Origin: an uncultured Prevotellaceae bacterium
GTDB lineage: Bacteria; Bacteroidota; Bacteroidia; Bacteroidales; Bacteroidaceae
Assembly (NCBI GenBank): GCA_949299545.1
Contig: CASGAM010000026.1
Location: 62,001 to 126,000, forward strand
Direction of reading: 5' to 3'
Length of the DNA: 64,000 nucleotides
Made by a program: the position numbers and the translations under genes
Notes under the pieces: model-generated
The model's input: only the letters and a program-made list of their open reading frames with translations
What the model was told of the DNA's origin: nothing
The model's database searches: none
Shown: positions 19,775 through 29,407 of the stretch, one piece after another
Layout of the letters: each line of letters begins with the position of its first letter
How positions within the stretch are numbered: the stretch's first letter is position 1

Positions 19775-19811
19775 ACAGGTTATAGTCTGAAATAAATAAT
19801 AGTAAGAATAA

Positions 19812-20210
19812 ATGGGAGCAAGAAAAAGATTAGCGGCTGAGAAAAGAAAAGAAGCCCTTAAGACCCAGTATTTCGCAAAGTTGCAAAATGTGCCTTCTTC
19901 TCCGCGCAAGATGAGATATGTTGTTGATTTGATTCGTGGAATGGAAGTGAATCGTGCATTGGGTACATTGCGTTTTTGTGCTAAGGCTGCATCTGCAGAT
20001 GTAGAGAAGTTGTTGCGTTCAGCTATTGCAAACTGGGAACAGAAAAACGAACGTAAAGCAGAAGACGGTGAATTGTTCGTGACCAAGATTTTTGTTGATT
20101 GTGGTGCAACTCTAAAAAGAATGAGACCCGCTCCGCAGGGAAGAGGTTACAGAATTCGTAAGCGCTCAAATCATGTTACTTTGTTCGTAGGCACTAAAAC
20201 TAATGATTAA
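19812..20210 (+). CDS. rplV: 50S ribosomal protein L22
   Basis: 132 residues, slightly longer than the 110-residue E. coli protein because of a basic N-terminal extension ([15 protein letters not shown]) usual in Bacteroidota. L22 lines the exit tunnel; the beta-hairpin loop [18 protein letters not shown], where macrolide-resistance changes occur in other bacteria, is intact. rpsC follows after 11 bases. Confidence 0.97.
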   Translation: MGARKRLAAEKRKEALKTQYFAKLQNVPSSPRKMRYVVDLIRGMEVNRALGTLRFCAKAASADVEKLLRSAIANWEQKNERKAEDGELFVTKIFVDCGATLKRMRPAPQGRGYRIRKRSNHVTLFVGTKTND

Positions 20211-20221
20211 AAAGAAGTAGT

Positions 20222-20944
20222 ATGGGACAGAAAGTAAACCCGATAAGCAACCGACTCGGTATAATTAGAGGTTGGGATTCTAACTGGTATGGTGGCAAGG
20301 ATTTTGGCGATTCTTTGTTGGAAGATAGTAAGATCCGTAAATACTTGAATGTGCGTTTGGCTGCGGCTAGCGTTTCAAGAATTGTCATTGAACGTACGCT
20401 TAAACTTGTGACGATTACTATTTGTACGGCTCGTCCGGGTTTGGTCATTGGTAAAGGTGGTCAAGATGTTGATAAGTTGAAAGAGGAACTTAAGAAGATC
20501 ACTGATAAGGATATCCAAATTAATATTTTTGAGATTAAGAAACCTGAACTAGATGCAGTAATAGTTGCAAACAATATTGCTAATCAAGTTGAGCGTAACA
20601 TGGCGTATCGTCGTGCAATCAAGATGGCTATTGCTAACACGATGAGAGCTGGTGCAGAAGGTATTAAAATATTGATCTCTGGTCGATTGAATGGTGCTGA
20701 AATGGCTCGCTCTGAGATGTACAAGGAAGGGCGCACACCATTGCACACATTCCGAGCTGATATTGATTACTGCAAGGCTGAGGCTTTAACAAAGGTAGGA
20801 TTGCTCGGAATAAAAGTATGGATTTGCCGAGGTGAAGTATATGGAAAGCGTGATCTGACACCTAATTTTGCACAGACAAAAGATGGGAACCGTCCGAATA
20901 ACGGTGGCAAAAACTTCCGTAAAAAGAAGAACAATAATCGTTAA
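20222..20944 (+). CDS. rpsC: 30S ribosomal protein S3
   Basis: 240 residues. S3 is at the mRNA entry tunnel and has helicase activity together with S4. The KH-domain motif [12 protein letters not shown] and the C-terminal [11 protein letters not shown] are present; the last 25 residues are a basic, asparagine-rich tail ([18 protein letters not shown]). rplP starts 17 bases downstream. Confidence 0.98.
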   Translation: MGQKVNPISNRLGIIRGWDSNWYGGKDFGDSLLEDSKIRKYLNVRLAAASVSRIVIERTLKLVTITICTARPGLVIGKGGQDVDKLKEELKKITDKDIQINIFEIKKPELDAVIVANNIANQVERNMAYRRAIKMAIANTMRAGAEGIKILISGRLNGAEMARSEMYKEGRTPLHTFRADIDYCKAEALTKVGLLGIKVWICRGEVYGKRDLTPNFAQTKDGNRPNNGGKNFRKKKNNNR

Positions 20945-20961
20945 ATTGAAAACAAACAGTT

Positions 20962-21387
20962 ATGTTACAACCGAAAAGAACAAAATATAGAAGACCGCAA
21001 AAGGGGCGTTGCAAAGGCAATGCTCAACGTGGTAATCAATTGGCCTTCGGAACATTTGGCATAAAATCTTTGGAGACTCATTGGATTACAGGTCGTCAGA
21101 TAGAAGCTGCCCGTGTCGCAGTGACTCGTTATATGCAACGTGAAGGTCAGATTTGGATTCGTATTTTCCCTGATAAGCCTATTACTAAGAAGCCTGCTGA
21201 TGTACGTATGGGTAAAGGTAAAGGAGATCCTGTAGGGTATGTATTCCCAATTACGCCGGGACGTATTATATTTGAGGTGGAAGGCGTATCATATGAAATT
21301 GCTAAAGAAGCTTTGCGGTTAGCCGCGCAAAAGTTGCCCGTTACAACGAAGTTTATTGTTAGACGTGATTACGATAAAAATGCATGA
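20962..21387 (+). CDS. rplP: 50S ribosomal protein L16
   Basis: 141 residues. L16 helps to place A-site tRNA in the 50S subunit. The typical [14 protein letters not shown] start and the [12 protein letters not shown] block are visible; the Arg in the region hydroxylated by YcfD in E. coli falls in this block. Its TGA stop overlaps an ATG at 21384, one of three possible rpmC starts. Confidence 0.97.
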   Translation: MLQPKRTKYRRPQKGRCKGNAQRGNQLAFGTFGIKSLETHWITGRQIEAARVAVTRYMQREGQIWIRIFPDKPITKKPADVRMGKGKGDPVGYVFPITPGRIIFEVEGVSYEIAKEALRLAAQKLPVTTKFIVRRDYDKNA

Positions 21388-21389
21388 TT

Positions 21390-21584
21390 ATGAAAATGGC
21401 AGAAATTAAAGGATTGTCTATTCCAGAATTGATAGAGCGCATCCAGACAGAAGAGGCAAGTTATAAGCAGATGCTTTTGAATCATGCCGTATCTCCGTTA
21501 GAGAATACAGCTCAGATAAGAGCAGCGCGTCGTAACATCGCACGTTTGAAAACAGCATTACGTCTGAGAGAACTTAACAAATAA
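21390..21584 (+). CDS. rpmC: 50S ribosomal protein L29
   Basis: 64 residues if the ATG at 21390 is used (MKMAEIKGLS). In-frame ATGs at 21384, which overlaps the rplP stop, and 21396 are alternatives; 21390 fits the MK-start of related proteins. L29 is a two-helix hairpin at the tunnel exit that helps SRP and trigger factor docking. The NIARLKTALRLRELN helix is characteristic. Confidence 0.94.
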   Translation: MKMAEIKGLSIPELIERIQTEEASYKQMLLNHAVSPLENTAQIRAARRNIARLKTALRLRELNK

Positions 21585-21596
21585 TAATGGTCCGAC

Positions 21597-21854
21597 ATGG
21601 AAGCTAGAAATTTAAGAAAGACAAGAACAGGTGTTGTTATCAGCGACAAAATGGATAAGACCGTTGTTGTAGCTGCTAAGTTTAAAGAGAAACACCCTAT
21701 TTATGGTAAATTCGTATCAAAGACGAAAAAGTACCATGCTCATGACGAGAAGAATGATTGCCACATGGGTGATACAGTGTTGATTATGGAAACTCGTCCT
21801 TTGAGTAAGACTAAGAGTTGGAGAGTTGTAGAAATCGTAGAAAGAGCTAAGTAA
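21597..21854 (+). CDS. rpsQ: 30S ribosomal protein S17
   Basis: 85 residues, OB-fold primary 16S binder. The block [16 protein letters not shown] and the basic C-terminal loop are typical. rplN begins two bases after its stop codon, so the S10 and spc blocks run on without a break. Confidence 0.97.
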   Translation: MEARNLRKTRTGVVISDKMDKTVVVAAKFKEKHPIYGKFVSKTKKYHAHDEKNDCHMGDTVLIMETRPLSKTKSWRVVEIVERAK

Positions 21855-21856
21855 TT

Positions 21857-22222
21857 ATGATACAAGCAGAATCTAGATTGGTAGTAGCAGACAATAGTGG
21901 CGCTCGTGAGGCACTTTGTATCCGTGTATTAGGTGGCACGAGAAGACGTTATGCGTCTGTTGGTGACGTGATTGTCGTTTCTGTTAAGAATGTCATTCCG
22001 TCAAGTGATATTAAAAAAGGAGCGGTATCAAAGGCTTTGATCGTACGTACAAAGAAAGAAATTCGACGTCCGGATGGATCGTATATCCGTTTTGATGATA
22101 ATGCATGTGTTCTTTTGAACAATGCGGGTGAGTTGAGAGGAAGCCGTATTTTTGGACCGGTTGCGCGTGAGTTGCGTACAGCGAACATGAAAGTTGTATC
22201 TTTGGCACCCGAAGTACTTTAA
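21857..22222 (+). CDS. rplN: 50S ribosomal protein L14
   Basis: 121 residues, the usual size. L14 lies at the subunit interface and is the docking site of the silencing factor RsfS. It starts with [17 protein letters not shown] and ends in the conserved ARELR...VSLAPEVL. Confidence 0.98.
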   Translation: MIQAESRLVVADNSGAREALCIRVLGGTRRRYASVGDVIVVSVKNVIPSSDIKKGAVSKALIVRTKKEIRRPDGSYIRFDDNACVLLNNAGELRGSRIFGPVARELRTANMKVVSLAPEVL

Positions 22223-22243
22223 TTTGATTAATGAAGTAAAGTA

Positions 22244-22564
22244 ATGAGTAAGTTACATATTAAAAAAGGCGATACAGTATACGTTAACGCTGGAGATGAC
22301 AAGGGAAAGACTGGTAAAGTTTTGAAGGTGCTTGTTGAAAAACGTCGTGCCATTGTTGAAGGGCTTAACATGGTTACAAAGAGCCAGAAGCCAAATGCCA
22401 AGAATCCGCAAGGAGGATTTGTGAAACAGGAGGCACCTATTCAGATCTCAAACTTGAATGTAGTAGATCCGAAAACGGGTAAACCGACACGAATTGGTAG
22501 AAAGTTAAATGCAGACGGCAAGTTGGTTCGTTACGCAAAAAAATCAGGAGAGGAGATTAAGTAA
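22244..22564 (+). CDS. rplX: 50S ribosomal protein L24
   Basis: 106 residues. L24 is an assembly-initiating protein with a KOW motif ([20 protein letters not shown]). Its stop codon overlaps the start of rplE by one base (TAATG), which suggests coupled translation. Confidence 0.97.
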   Translation: MSKLHIKKGDTVYVNAGDDKGKTGKVLKVLVEKRRAIVEGLNMVTKSQKPNAKNPQGGFVKQEAPIQISNLNVVDPKTGKPTRIGRKLNADGKLVRYAKKSGEEIK

Positions 22565-23121
22565 TGGGAAATACTGCGAGCCTTAAGAAAGAGTATGCTG
22601 AGCGCATCGCGCCGGCATTGAAGAAACAGTTTAATTATTCTTCAGCAATGCAGGTACCTGTACTCAAAAAGATTGTGATTAATCAAGGTTTGGGTATGGC
22701 TACAGCTGATAAAAAAATTATTGAAGTAGCAATTAATGAAATAACTGCAATAACAGGTCAAAAGGCAGTTGCAACAGTTTCAAAGAAAGACGTTGCTAAT
22801 TTCAAGTTGCGTAAGAAAATGCCTATTGGTGTAATGGTGACATTGCGTCGTGAAAGAATGTATGAGTTTCTTGAGAAGTTAGTGCGTGTTGCTTTGCCAC
22901 GTATCCGTGATTTTAAGGGTATTGAAAGCAAGTTTGATGGTCGTGGAAATTATACTCTGGGAATTCAAGAGCAGATTATTTTCCCAGAAATAAATATTGA
23001 TGCGATTGACAGAATTCTCGGTATGAACATTACGTTCGTGACAACTGCCAAGACTGATGAAGAAGGTTATGCATTGTTGAAGGAATTTGGTTTACCGTTT
23101 AAGAATGCTAAAAACAATTAA
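22564..23121 (+). CDS. rplE: 50S ribosomal protein L5
   Basis: 185 residues. L5 binds 5S rRNA and contacts P-site tRNA. Blocks [28 protein letters not shown] and the RDFKG...FDGRGNY region are all present. It is followed by rpsN after 10 bases. Confidence 0.98.
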   Translation: MGNTASLKKEYAERIAPALKKQFNYSSAMQVPVLKKIVINQGLGMATADKKIIEVAINEITAITGQKAVATVSKKDVANFKLRKKMPIGVMVTLRRERMYEFLEKLVRVALPRIRDFKGIESKFDGRGNYTLGIQEQIIFPEINIDAIDRILGMNITFVTTAKTDEEGYALLKEFGLPFKNAKNN

Positions 23122-23131
23122 GTAATAGAAT

Positions 23132-23431
23132 ATGGCAAAAGAATCAATGAAGGCTCGGGAAGTTAAGAGAGCCAAGATGGTCGCAAAATATGCCGAGAAA
23201 CGTGCCGCGTTGAAAAAGATCGTGAATACGGGCGCTCCTGTAGAAGCTTATGAGGCTGCTCAGAAACTACAGTCAATTCCAAAGAATGCAAATCCAATCC
23301 GTTTGCATAACCGTTGTAAACTGACTGGTCGCCCAAAAGGGTACATACGTCAGTTTGGGATTTCTCGTATTCAGTTTCGTGAAATGGCATCAAGCGGTTT
23401 GATTCCAGGTGTAAAGAAAGCAAGCTGGTAA
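23132..23431 (+). CDS. rpsN: 30S ribosomal protein S14, zinc-free form
   Basis: 99 residues, the long form. The C-terminal [19 protein letters not shown] block has one cysteine where the short zinc form carries CxxC pairs, so it should not bind zinc. The N-terminal 40 residues are a basic helix with [14 protein letters not shown]14 stabilises the 30S head. Being the chromosomal operon copy, this means no zinc switch is needed for this subunit. Confidence 0.97.
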   Translation: MAKESMKAREVKRAKMVAKYAEKRAALKKIVNTGAPVEAYEAAQKLQSIPKNANPIRLHNRCKLTGRPKGYIRQFGISRIQFREMASSGLIPGVKKASW

Positions 23432-23482
23432 GTATTTTTAATATTGTCGGGAGAGTCCCGATTAATTAAATCTTTTTATAAA

Positions 23483-23878
23483 ATGACAGATCCAATAGCA
23501 GATTATTTGACGCGGTTAAGAAACGCGATACAAGCGAAACACAGAGTGGTAGAAATTCCAGCGTCAAATTTGAAAAAGGAGATTACAAAGATCCTTTTTG
23601 ACAAGGGTTATATCTTAAACTACAAGTTTGTAGAAGATGGGCCACAAGGTACAATTAAAGTTGCACTGAAATATGATTCAGTGAATAAGGTCAATGCAAT
23701 AAAAAAGTTGATCCGTATCTCAACACCGGGTATGCGTAAGTATACTGGTTATAAGGATATGCCGAGAGTTATTAACGGATTGGGTATTGCTATTATATCT
23801 ACATCCAAAGGTGTAATGACAGACAAGGAAGCCACAAATTTGAAGATTGGTGGCGAAGTTCTTTGTTATGTATATTAA
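23483..23878 (+). CDS. rpsH: 30S ribosomal protein S8
   Basis: 131 residues from the ATG at 23483 (MTDPIADYLTRLRNA). The frame is open 39 bases further up, but those residues do not belong to S8. S8 binds the 16S central domain and represses the spc operon in E. coli. The C-terminal GIAIISTSKGVMTDKEA matches the RNA-binding domain. rplF follows after 14 bases. Confidence 0.97.
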   Translation: MTDPIADYLTRLRNAIQAKHRVVEIPASNLKKEITKILFDKGYILNYKFVEDGPQGTIKVALKYDSVNKVNAIKKLIRISTPGMRKYTGYKDMPRVINGLGIAIISTSKGVMTDKEATNLKIGGEVLCYVY

Positions 23879-23892
23879 TTGGAGGATTCAGA

Positions 23893-24462
23893 ATGTCAAG
23901 AATAGGAAAATTACCCGTAGTAATTCCGGCAGGAGTAACAGTTACTCTTAAGGATAATGTGGTTTCAGTAAAGGGGCCTAAAGGAGAAATGATGCAAACC
24001 GTTGATCCTTCAATTATTGTTGAAATTCAAGGGAATGAGATTGTGTTGAAGGAAGATGAAAACGCTTTGACAGATAATACCAAGCAGCGTCATGCATTCC
24101 ACGGTTTATACCGTGCCTTAATTCAGAATATGGTAACAGGTGTAGCTGAGGGGTATGTGAAGAAACTTGAGTTGGTTGGTGTTGGTTATCGTGCTAGCAA
24201 TCAGGGTAATATTATAGAGTTTTCATTAGGCTATACTCATAATATCTTCTTGCAGTTACCTAAAGAGGTGAAAGTTGAGACTAAGTCTGAAAGAAACCAA
24301 AATCCACTTATCATATTGGAGTCATGTGATAAACAGCTGTTAGGTCAGATTTGCGCTAAAATTCGTTCTTTCCGTATGCCTGAACCGTATAAGGGTAAAG
24401 GCGTGTTGTTCGTTGGTGAACAGATTCGCAGAAAGTCTGGTAAGTCAGCAGGTGCTAAGTAA
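23893..24462 (+). CDS. rplF: 50S ribosomal protein L6
   Basis: 189 residues from the ATG at 23893, which is preceded by a GGAGG stretch at 23880-23884. The frame is also open 30 bases upstream, inside rpsH. L6 has two similar alpha/beta domains and sits near the sarcin-ricin loop. SRIGKLPVVIPAGV and the end block PEPYKGKGV are conserved. Confidence 0.97.
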   Translation: MSRIGKLPVVIPAGVTVTLKDNVVSVKGPKGEMMQTVDPSIIVEIQGNEIVLKEDENALTDNTKQRHAFHGLYRALIQNMVTGVAEGYVKKLELVGVGYRASNQGNIIEFSLGYTHNIFLQLPKEVKVETKSERNQNPLIILESCDKQLLGQICAKIRSFRMPEPYKGKGVLFVGEQIRRKSGKSAGAK

Positions 24463-24480
24463 TTTTAAAACTGTACGATT

Positions 24481-24822
24481 ATGACAACAAAAATAGAAAG
24501 ACGAATCAAAATTAAGTATAGAATACGCAATAAGATTTCAGGAACTGCTGAACGTCCGCGTATGTCAGTGTTTAGAAGTAACAAACAGATCTACGTCCAA
24601 ATCATCAACGATGAGACAGGACGTACATTAGCCGCTGCTTCATCATTAGGTATGGAAGTTATGCCAAAGAAAGAACAGGCAGCTAAGGTCGGTGAATTGA
24701 TAGCAAAAAAGGCTATTGAAGCAGGTATTTCTGCAGTAGTGTTCGACCGTAACGGCTATTTGTACCACGGAAGAGTGAAAGAAGTTGCAGATGCAGCGCG
24801 TAACGGTGGACTTAAATTTTAA
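24481..24822 (+). CDS. rplR: 50S ribosomal protein L18
   Basis: 113 residues. L18 carries 5S rRNA to the 50S subunit. [18 protein letters not shown] and the [20 protein letters not shown] end are typical. rpsE follows after 5 bases. Confidence 0.97.
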   Translation: MTTKIERRIKIKYRIRNKISGTAERPRMSVFRSNKQIYVQIINDETGRTLAAASSLGMEVMPKKEQAAKVGELIAKKAIEAGISAVVFDRNGYLYHGRVKEVADAARNGGLKF

Positions 24823-24827
24823 AGATT

Positions 24828-25340
24828 ATGGCAATTAATAGAGTAAAGATAAATAGCGATATCGAATTAAAAGACAGATTGGTTGCTATCAATCGTGTTA
24901 CCAAAGTAACGAAAGGAGGTAGAACTTTTACGTTCGCTGCGATAGTTGTTGTTGGTAATGGTGATGGTATTATAGGCTGGGGACTCGGTAAAGCAGGTGA
25001 AGTAACTGCGGCTATTGCCAAAGCAGTTGAGGCTGCAAAGAAAAATCTTGTTAAAGTGTCTGTTTTAAAGGGAACCGTACCGCATGAGCAATTGGCAAAA
25101 TTTGGTGGTGCAGAAGTGTTCATTAAACCTGCCTCAACAGGTACTGGTGTGGTTGCAGGAGGAGCAATGCGTGCAGTATTGGAAAGTGCTGGTGTAACTG
25201 ATTGTCTCGCTAAATCAAAAGGTTCTTCTAATCCTCACAACTTAGTGAAAGCTACAATCTTGGCTTTGGCTGAGATGCGCGATGCAAGAACAGTTGCACA
25301 GAACCGAGGCGTAAGTATAGATAAAGTATTTAGAGGATAA
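24828..25340 (+). CDS. rpsE: 30S ribosomal protein S5
   Basis: 170 residues. S5 works with S4 in translation fidelity and is the site of spectinomycin resistance in other bacteria. The N-terminal dsRBD-like domain contains [21 protein letters not shown]; the C-terminal domain has [15 protein letters not shown]. Its stop codon touches a strong Shine-Dalgarno sequence for rpmD. Confidence 0.98.
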   Translation: MAINRVKINSDIELKDRLVAINRVTKVTKGGRTFTFAAIVVVGNGDGIIGWGLGKAGEVTAAIAKAVEAAKKNLVKVSVLKGTVPHEQLAKFGGAEVFIKPASTGTGVVAGGAMRAVLESAGVTDCLAKSKGSSNPHNLVKATILALAEMRDARTVAQNRGVSIDKVFRG

Positions 25341-25346
25341 AGGAGG
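25340..25346 (+). promoter_or_regulatory. Strong Shine-Dalgarno sequence before rpmD
   Basis: AAGGAGG overlaps the rpsE stop codon and ends four bases before the rpmD ATG. Perfect sites like this are rare in Bacteroidota and stand out from the A-rich leaders of the other genes here. Confidence 0.75.
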
Positions 25347-25350
25347 TTTT

Positions 25351-25527
25351 ATGGCAACTATAAAAGTAAAGCAGGTTAAAAGTAAGATCGGCGCACCTAA
25401 AGATCAGAAAGCGACATTGGCGTCGTTGGGATTAAGAAAGCCAAATCAGATAGTTGAGGTTGAAGATACTCCGTCTACCCGCGGTATGGTACAGAAAGTG
25501 AAACATCTGGTGGCTATCGTGGATTAG
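25351..25527 (+). CDS. rpmD: 50S ribosomal protein L30
   Basis: 58 residues, the standard size. Reading the sequence gives MATIKVKQVKSKIG..., LASLGLRKPNQ and the end MVQKVKHLVAIVD, all typical of bacterial L30. It lies between rpsE and rplO as in most spc operons and is the only gene of the cluster with a perfect Shine-Dalgarno sequence. Confidence 0.97.
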   Translation: MATIKVKQVKSKIGAPKDQKATLASLGLRKPNQIVEVEDTPSTRGMVQKVKHLVAIVD

Positions 25528-25551
25528 TAATTAACTTTAAAAAATAAAGAC

Positions 25552-25998
25552 ATGAAATTAAATACTTTAAAGCCAGCTGAAGGTTCTGTTAAGACACGTA
25601 AGAGAGTGGGGCGCGGTCCAGGTTCAGGATTAGGCGGAACTTCAACACGTGGTCATAAGGGAGCAAAGGCAAGATCGGGCTATAAGAAGAAAATCGGTTT
25701 TGAAGGTGGTCAGATGCCATTGCAACGCCGTTTACCGAAGTTTGGTTTCAAGAACATTAATCACGTAGAATACAAGGCAGTAAATCTCGAAGATATTCAG
25801 ACTTTGGTGGCGGAAAAGAATTTGACAAAGGTCGGTTTTGATGAGATGGTTGCTGCAGGGCTTGTACGTCGTGGTCAGTTGGTTAAGGTTTTGGGGCAAG
25901 GTCAGCTCACTGCAAAAGTTGATGTAGAGGCAAACGCATTCTCTAAGACCGCTGAAGCTGCAATAAACGCAGTTGGTGGTAACGCTACTAAACTTTAA
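25552..25998 (+). CDS. rplO: 50S ribosomal protein L15
   Basis: 148 residues. L15 is a late assembly protein with a glycine- and arginine-rich N-terminal arm: KRVGRGPGSGLGGTSTRGHKG, then the FEGGQMPLQRRLPKFGF block. secY starts 4 bases after the stop codon. Confidence 0.97.
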   Translation: MKLNTLKPAEGSVKTRKRVGRGPGSGLGGTSTRGHKGAKARSGYKKKIGFEGGQMPLQRRLPKFGFKNINHVEYKAVNLEDIQTLVAEKNLTKVGFDEMVAAGLVRRGQLVKVLGQGQLTAKVDVEANAFSKTAEAAINAVGGNATKL

Positions 25999-26002
25999 TT
26001 CA

Positions 26003-27346
26003 ATGAAAAAGTTAATTCAGACCTTTAAGAACATTTGGATGATTGAGGATCTCAGACAAAGGATCCTCATCACCATACTTTTTGTGGCTATCTATAGGTT
26101 CGGTTCATTCGTGGTTTTGCCTGGAATTGATCCGGCTGGTCTTGCTGCTTTGCAGGCACAGACGGGCGAAGGCTTGATGTCATTGTTGAATATGTTCTCG
26201 GGAGGTGCTTTTTCTAATGCGTCTATTTTTGCGTTAGGAATCATGCCATATATCTCTGCATCAATTGTTATACAACTTCTTGGGATAGCAGTTCCGGCAT
26301 TCCAAAAGATGCAACGTGAAGGGGAGAGTGGTCGAAGAAAAATGAATCAATACACACGTTATTTGACGATTTTTATTTTGCTTTTACAAGCACCTGCTTA
26401 TCTCGTAAACTTAAAAATGCAGTCAGGTTCAGCATTGAGTCCATCAATAAACTGGACTGAGTTCATGATTACTTCAACAATCATTTTGGCTGCTGGAAGT
26501 ATGTTTATCCTCTGGTTAGGAGAAAGGATCACTGATAAGGGGATTGGAAATGGCGTTTCTATCATCATTATGATTGGTATTATTGCACGTCTGCCGATGG
26601 CTTTCTATCAAGAATTGTCATCACGATTGGAAAACTTGAGTGGTGGTGGTTTGGTTATGTTTCTCATAGAAATAGTTATACTATTGGCAGTTATCTGCGG
26701 ATCAATTCTTTTGGTTCAAGGTACGCGTCGTATTCCGGTTCAATACGCTAAGCGAATTGTTGGTGGACAACAGTTTGGTGGCGCACGTCAATATATTCCG
26801 TTGAAACTTTTTGCGGCAAATGTAATGCCAATCATCTTTGCCCAGGCGATAATGTTTATTCCTATTACGATGATAGGATATACCAATTCAACAGAAATAA
26901 CACCTGTTATGCAGATGCTTATGGATCATACGAGTTGGTTGTATAATATTATTTTTGCCTTCTTGATTATTGCATTTACGTATTTCTACACAGCGATTAC
27001 GTTGAATCCAACGCAGATGGCTGAGGATATGAAACGTAATAATGGCTTCATACCTGGAATCAAGCCTGGAAAGAATACTGCAGAGTATATTGATCAGATC
27101 ATGTCCAGAATTACGTTCCCAGGTTCGCTTTGTCTTGCGTTCATAGCATGTATGCCGGCGTTTGCAGGTCTGTTTAACGTGAAAGCAGAGTTTGCCCAGT
27201 TCTTTGGTGGGACATCCTTGCTCATTTTGGTGGGTGTAGTCTTGGATACTTTGCAGCAGATTGAAAGTCATTTGTTGATGAGGCATTATGATGGTTTGCT
27301 GAGTTCTGGACGTATTCACGGCCGTTCTGGCATGGGTGCCTATTAA
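26003..27346 (+). CDS. secY: Protein translocase subunit SecY
   Basis: 447 residues from the ATG at 26003 (MKKLIQTFKNIW). The frame is open 30 bases into rplO, which is not used. SecY is the channel of the inner-membrane Sec translocon; ten hydrophobic segments can be followed. Plug and pore regions with ISASIVIQLL and the cytoplasmic loop with QREGESGRRKMNQYTRY are typical. The C-terminal cytosolic loop and IHGRSGMGAY end are normal. No adk gene follows; map is next, 11 bases on. Confidence 0.98.
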   Translation: MKKLIQTFKNIWMIEDLRQRILITILFVAIYRFGSFVVLPGIDPAGLAALQAQTGEGLMSLLNMFSGGAFSNASIFALGIMPYISASIVIQLLGIAVPAFQKMQREGESGRRKMNQYTRYLTIFILLLQAPAYLVNLKMQSGSALSPSINWTEFMITSTIILAAGSMFILWLGERITDKGIGNGVSIIIMIGIIARLPMAFYQELSSRLENLSGGGLVMFLIEIVILLAVICGSILLVQGTRRIPVQYAKRIVGGQQFGGARQYIPLKLFAANVMPIIFAQAIMFIPITMIGYTNSTEITPVMQMLMDHTSWLYNIIFAFLIIAFTYFYTAITLNPTQMAEDMKRNNGFIPGIKPGKNTAEYIDQIMSRITFPGSLCLAFIACMPAFAGLFNVKAEFAQFFGGTSLLILVGVVLDTLQQIESHLLMRHYDGLLSSGRIHGRSGMGAY

Positions 27347-27357
27347 GAGTTGATGAA

Positions 27358-28152
27358 ATGGAATTTCTCAAGACAGAAGATGAAATAGAATTAATGCGAG
27401 CAGCGAACCGTTTGGTTTCAGCAACACTCGCAGAATTGGCTAAGCACATCGCCCCCGGGGTTACGCCCATAGAGTTGGATAGAATAGCAGAAATGTTTAT
27501 TCGTGACCACGGGGCAGAACCTACTTTCAAAGGTTTTCCAAATCCTTATGGTGCGCCATTCCCTGCATCCATCTGCGCATCAGTTAATGAAACGGTTGTG
27601 CATGGAATTCCTGATAACACGCCTTTGCATGATGGAGATATAATTTCAATTGATTGTGGAGCGTTACTGGATGGTTTTAACGGAGACTCATGCTATACAT
27701 TTTGTGTTGGCGAAGTAAAACCTGCAATATTGCATTTATTAAAGACAACGAAAGAGTCTTTGTATAAGGGTATTGAGGCGGCGCTTCCCGGCAAAAGGAT
27801 TGGCGATATCGGTGATGCTGTTCAGACTCATTGTCAGGCGAATGGTTGTGGGGTAGTTCGTGAGTTTGTTGGCCATGGCATTGGAAAGGAGATGCATGAA
27901 GATCCCCAAGTACCAAATTTCGGAAAAAGAGGACGTGGGCGTCTGCTAAAAAATGGTCTCTGTATTGCCATTGAGCCGATGATAACCTTGGGAAAACCGC
28001 AGATTATCATGATGCCGGATAGATGGACGATTAAAACAAGAGATAGGCAATGTGCTGCGCATTTTGAGCATACGATTGCTATACATAATGGGAAGCCGGA
28101 CATTCTGTCATCGTTCGATGAAATTGAGAAAATAGAAGGAAAAAAGTATTAA
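27358..28152 (+). CDS. map: Methionine aminopeptidase, type I
   Basis: 264 residues. Removes the initiator methionine from nascent proteins when the second residue is small. The metal-binding Asp pair lies in [19 protein letters not shown], the His in [12 protein letters not shown], and the two Glu in AIEPMI and HFEHTIAI. A short insert ([17 protein letters not shown]) is a common form of the loop before the last motif. It is in the position seen in many spc operons and ends one base before infA. Confidence 0.97.
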   Translation: MEFLKTEDEIELMRAANRLVSATLAELAKHIAPGVTPIELDRIAEMFIRDHGAEPTFKGFPNPYGAPFPASICASVNETVVHGIPDNTPLHDGDIISIDCGALLDGFNGDSCYTFCVGEVKPAILHLLKTTKESLYKGIEAALPGKRIGDIGDAVQTHCQANGCGVVREFVGHGIGKEMHEDPQVPNFGKRGRGRLLKNGLCIAIEPMITLGKPQIIMMPDRWTIKTRDRQCAAHFEHTIAIHNGKPDILSSFDEIEKIEGKKY

Positions 28153-28153
28153 T

Positions 28154-28372
28154 ATGGCAAAACAGTCAGCTATAGAGCAAGACGGCGTGATAGTCGAAGC
28201 ATTATCAAACGCCATGTTCCGCGTTGAGTTGGAAAACGGACATGAGATAACGGCGCATATATCTGGAAAAATGCGAATGCATTATATAAAGATACTGCCT
28301 GGGGATAAGGTTAGAGTAGAGATGAGTCCATATGACTTGACGAAAGGTCGGATTGTATTTAGATATAAATAA
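28154..28372 (+). CDS. infA: Translation initiation factor IF-1
   Basis: 72 residues, one S1-like OB fold. Starts [22 protein letters not shown] and ends KGRIVFRYK, as in nearly all bacteria. IF-1 blocks the A site during initiation. Located between map and rpmJ. Confidence 0.98.
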   Translation: MAKQSAIEQDGVIVEALSNAMFRVELENGHEITAHISGKMRMHYIKILPGDKVRVEMSPYDLTKGRIVFRYK

Positions 28373-28383
28373 AAAATGCATAT

Positions 28384-28500
28384 ATGAAAACAAGAGCATC
28401 AATAAAGAAGCGCACACCTGAGTGCAAGATTGTACGTCGTAAAGGACGTTTATATGTGATTAACAAGAAGAACCCGAAGTTCAAATTGCGTCAGGGTTAA
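28384..28500 (+). CDS. rpmJ: 50S ribosomal protein L36, zinc-free form
   Basis: 38 residues, read directly from the sequence: [20 protein letters not shown]... ending KFKLRQG. Only one cysteine is present, so the CCCH zinc site of the C+ type is absent. Located in the usual place between infA and rpsM, 11 bases after infA. Confidence 0.96.
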   Translation: MKTRASIKKRTPECKIVRRKGRLYVINKKNPKFKLRQG

Positions 28501-28534
28501 CATAGTATTATAGCAAAAGAAATTATTATAGTAT

Positions 28535-28915
28535 ATGGCAATAAGAATTGTTGGTGTAGATTTGCCTCAGAACAAGAGAGGTGAAATCGCGTTGACTTAT
28601 ATTTTTGGTATAGGTCGCAGTAGTTCAGCAAAAATACTTGAGAAAGCCGGTGTTGACAAGGATATCAAGGTTAAGGACTGGACAGATGAGCAAGCTGGTA
28701 ATATCCGTGCGGTAATAGCAGCGGAGTATAAAGTAGAAGGAGATCTTCGGTCTGAGATTCAGCTAAATATCAAGCGATTGATGGATATTGGTTGTTATAG
28801 AGGTGTGCGCCATCGTTTGGGGCTTCCAGTACGCGGTCAAAGTACGAAAAATAACGCACGTACGCGTAAGGGAAAGAAGAAGACAGTTGCAAATAAGAAA
28901 AAAGCTACTAAATAA
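28535..28915 (+). CDS. rpsM: 30S ribosomal protein S13
   Basis: 126 residues. S13 forms head-to-50S bridges and contacts P-site t[43 protein letters not shown](S)T and [17 protein letters not shown] are typical blocks, listed apart here because the middle is variable. First gene of the alpha block. Confidence 0.97.
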   Translation: MAIRIVGVDLPQNKRGEIALTYIFGIGRSSSAKILEKAGVDKDIKVKDWTDEQAGNIRAVIAAEYKVEGDLRSEIQLNIKRLMDIGCYRGVRHRLGLPVRGQSTKNNARTRKGKKKTVANKKKATK

Positions 28916-28924
28916 TAATTAGAT

Positions 28925-29314
28925 ATGGCAAAGAAAACAGTCGCAGCTAAGAAGAGAAATGTTAAGGTAGATGCTAACGGTCAGTTGCATGTCCATAGCT
29001 CTTTTAACAATATCATCGTATCTTTAGCAAATAGCGAGGGCCAAATAATATCATGGTCTTCAGCTGGTAAAATGGGTTTCCGTGGTTCAAAGAAAAACAC
29101 TCCTTATGCTGCACAGATGGCAGCGCAGGATTGTGCAAAGGTTGCGTATGATCTTGGCTTGAGGAAGGTTAAGGCTTATGTAAAAGGGCCGGGTAACGGT
29201 CGTGAATCTGCAATCCGTACAGTGCATGGTGCTGGTATTGAGGTGACAGAAATCATTGATGTTACTCCATTGCCACACAATGGTTGCCGTCCTCCGAAAA
29301 GAAGAAGAGTATAA
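28925..29314 (+). CDS. rpsK: 30S ribosomal protein S11
   Basis: 129 residues. S11 lies in the platform near the Shine-Dalgarno helix. [33 protein letters not shown] and the C-terminal [18 protein letters not shown] are conserved. Followed by a structured 93-base gap before rpsD. Confidence 0.98.
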   Translation: MAKKTVAAKKRNVKVDANGQLHVHSSFNNIIVSLANSEGQIISWSSAGKMGFRGSKKNTPYAAQMAAQDCAKVAYDLGLRKVKAYVKGPGNGRESAIRTVHGAGIEVTEIIDVTPLPHNGCRPPKRRRV

Positions 29315-29407
29315 TTATTGTAACCCAAATCAGGCAAGACTAACTAACTTTGAGAGTTGGAATCACTGAATCTCCTAGTCTTGCCATAACCCTAAAAATA
29401 GAAAAAA
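29315..29407 (+). promoter_or_regulatory. Candidate S4 leader element between rpsK and rpsD
   Basis: A perfect 10-bp inverted repeat GGCAAGACTA (29333-29342) / TAGTCTTGCC (29376-29385) closes a 33-base region with an inner ACTTTGAGAGTT hairpin. The ribosome start region of rpsD follows 20 bases later. No T-run follows, so it is not a simple terminator. S4 leader motifs in front of rpsD are known in several bacterial groups, and I recall one from Bacteroidia. Confidence 0.6.
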
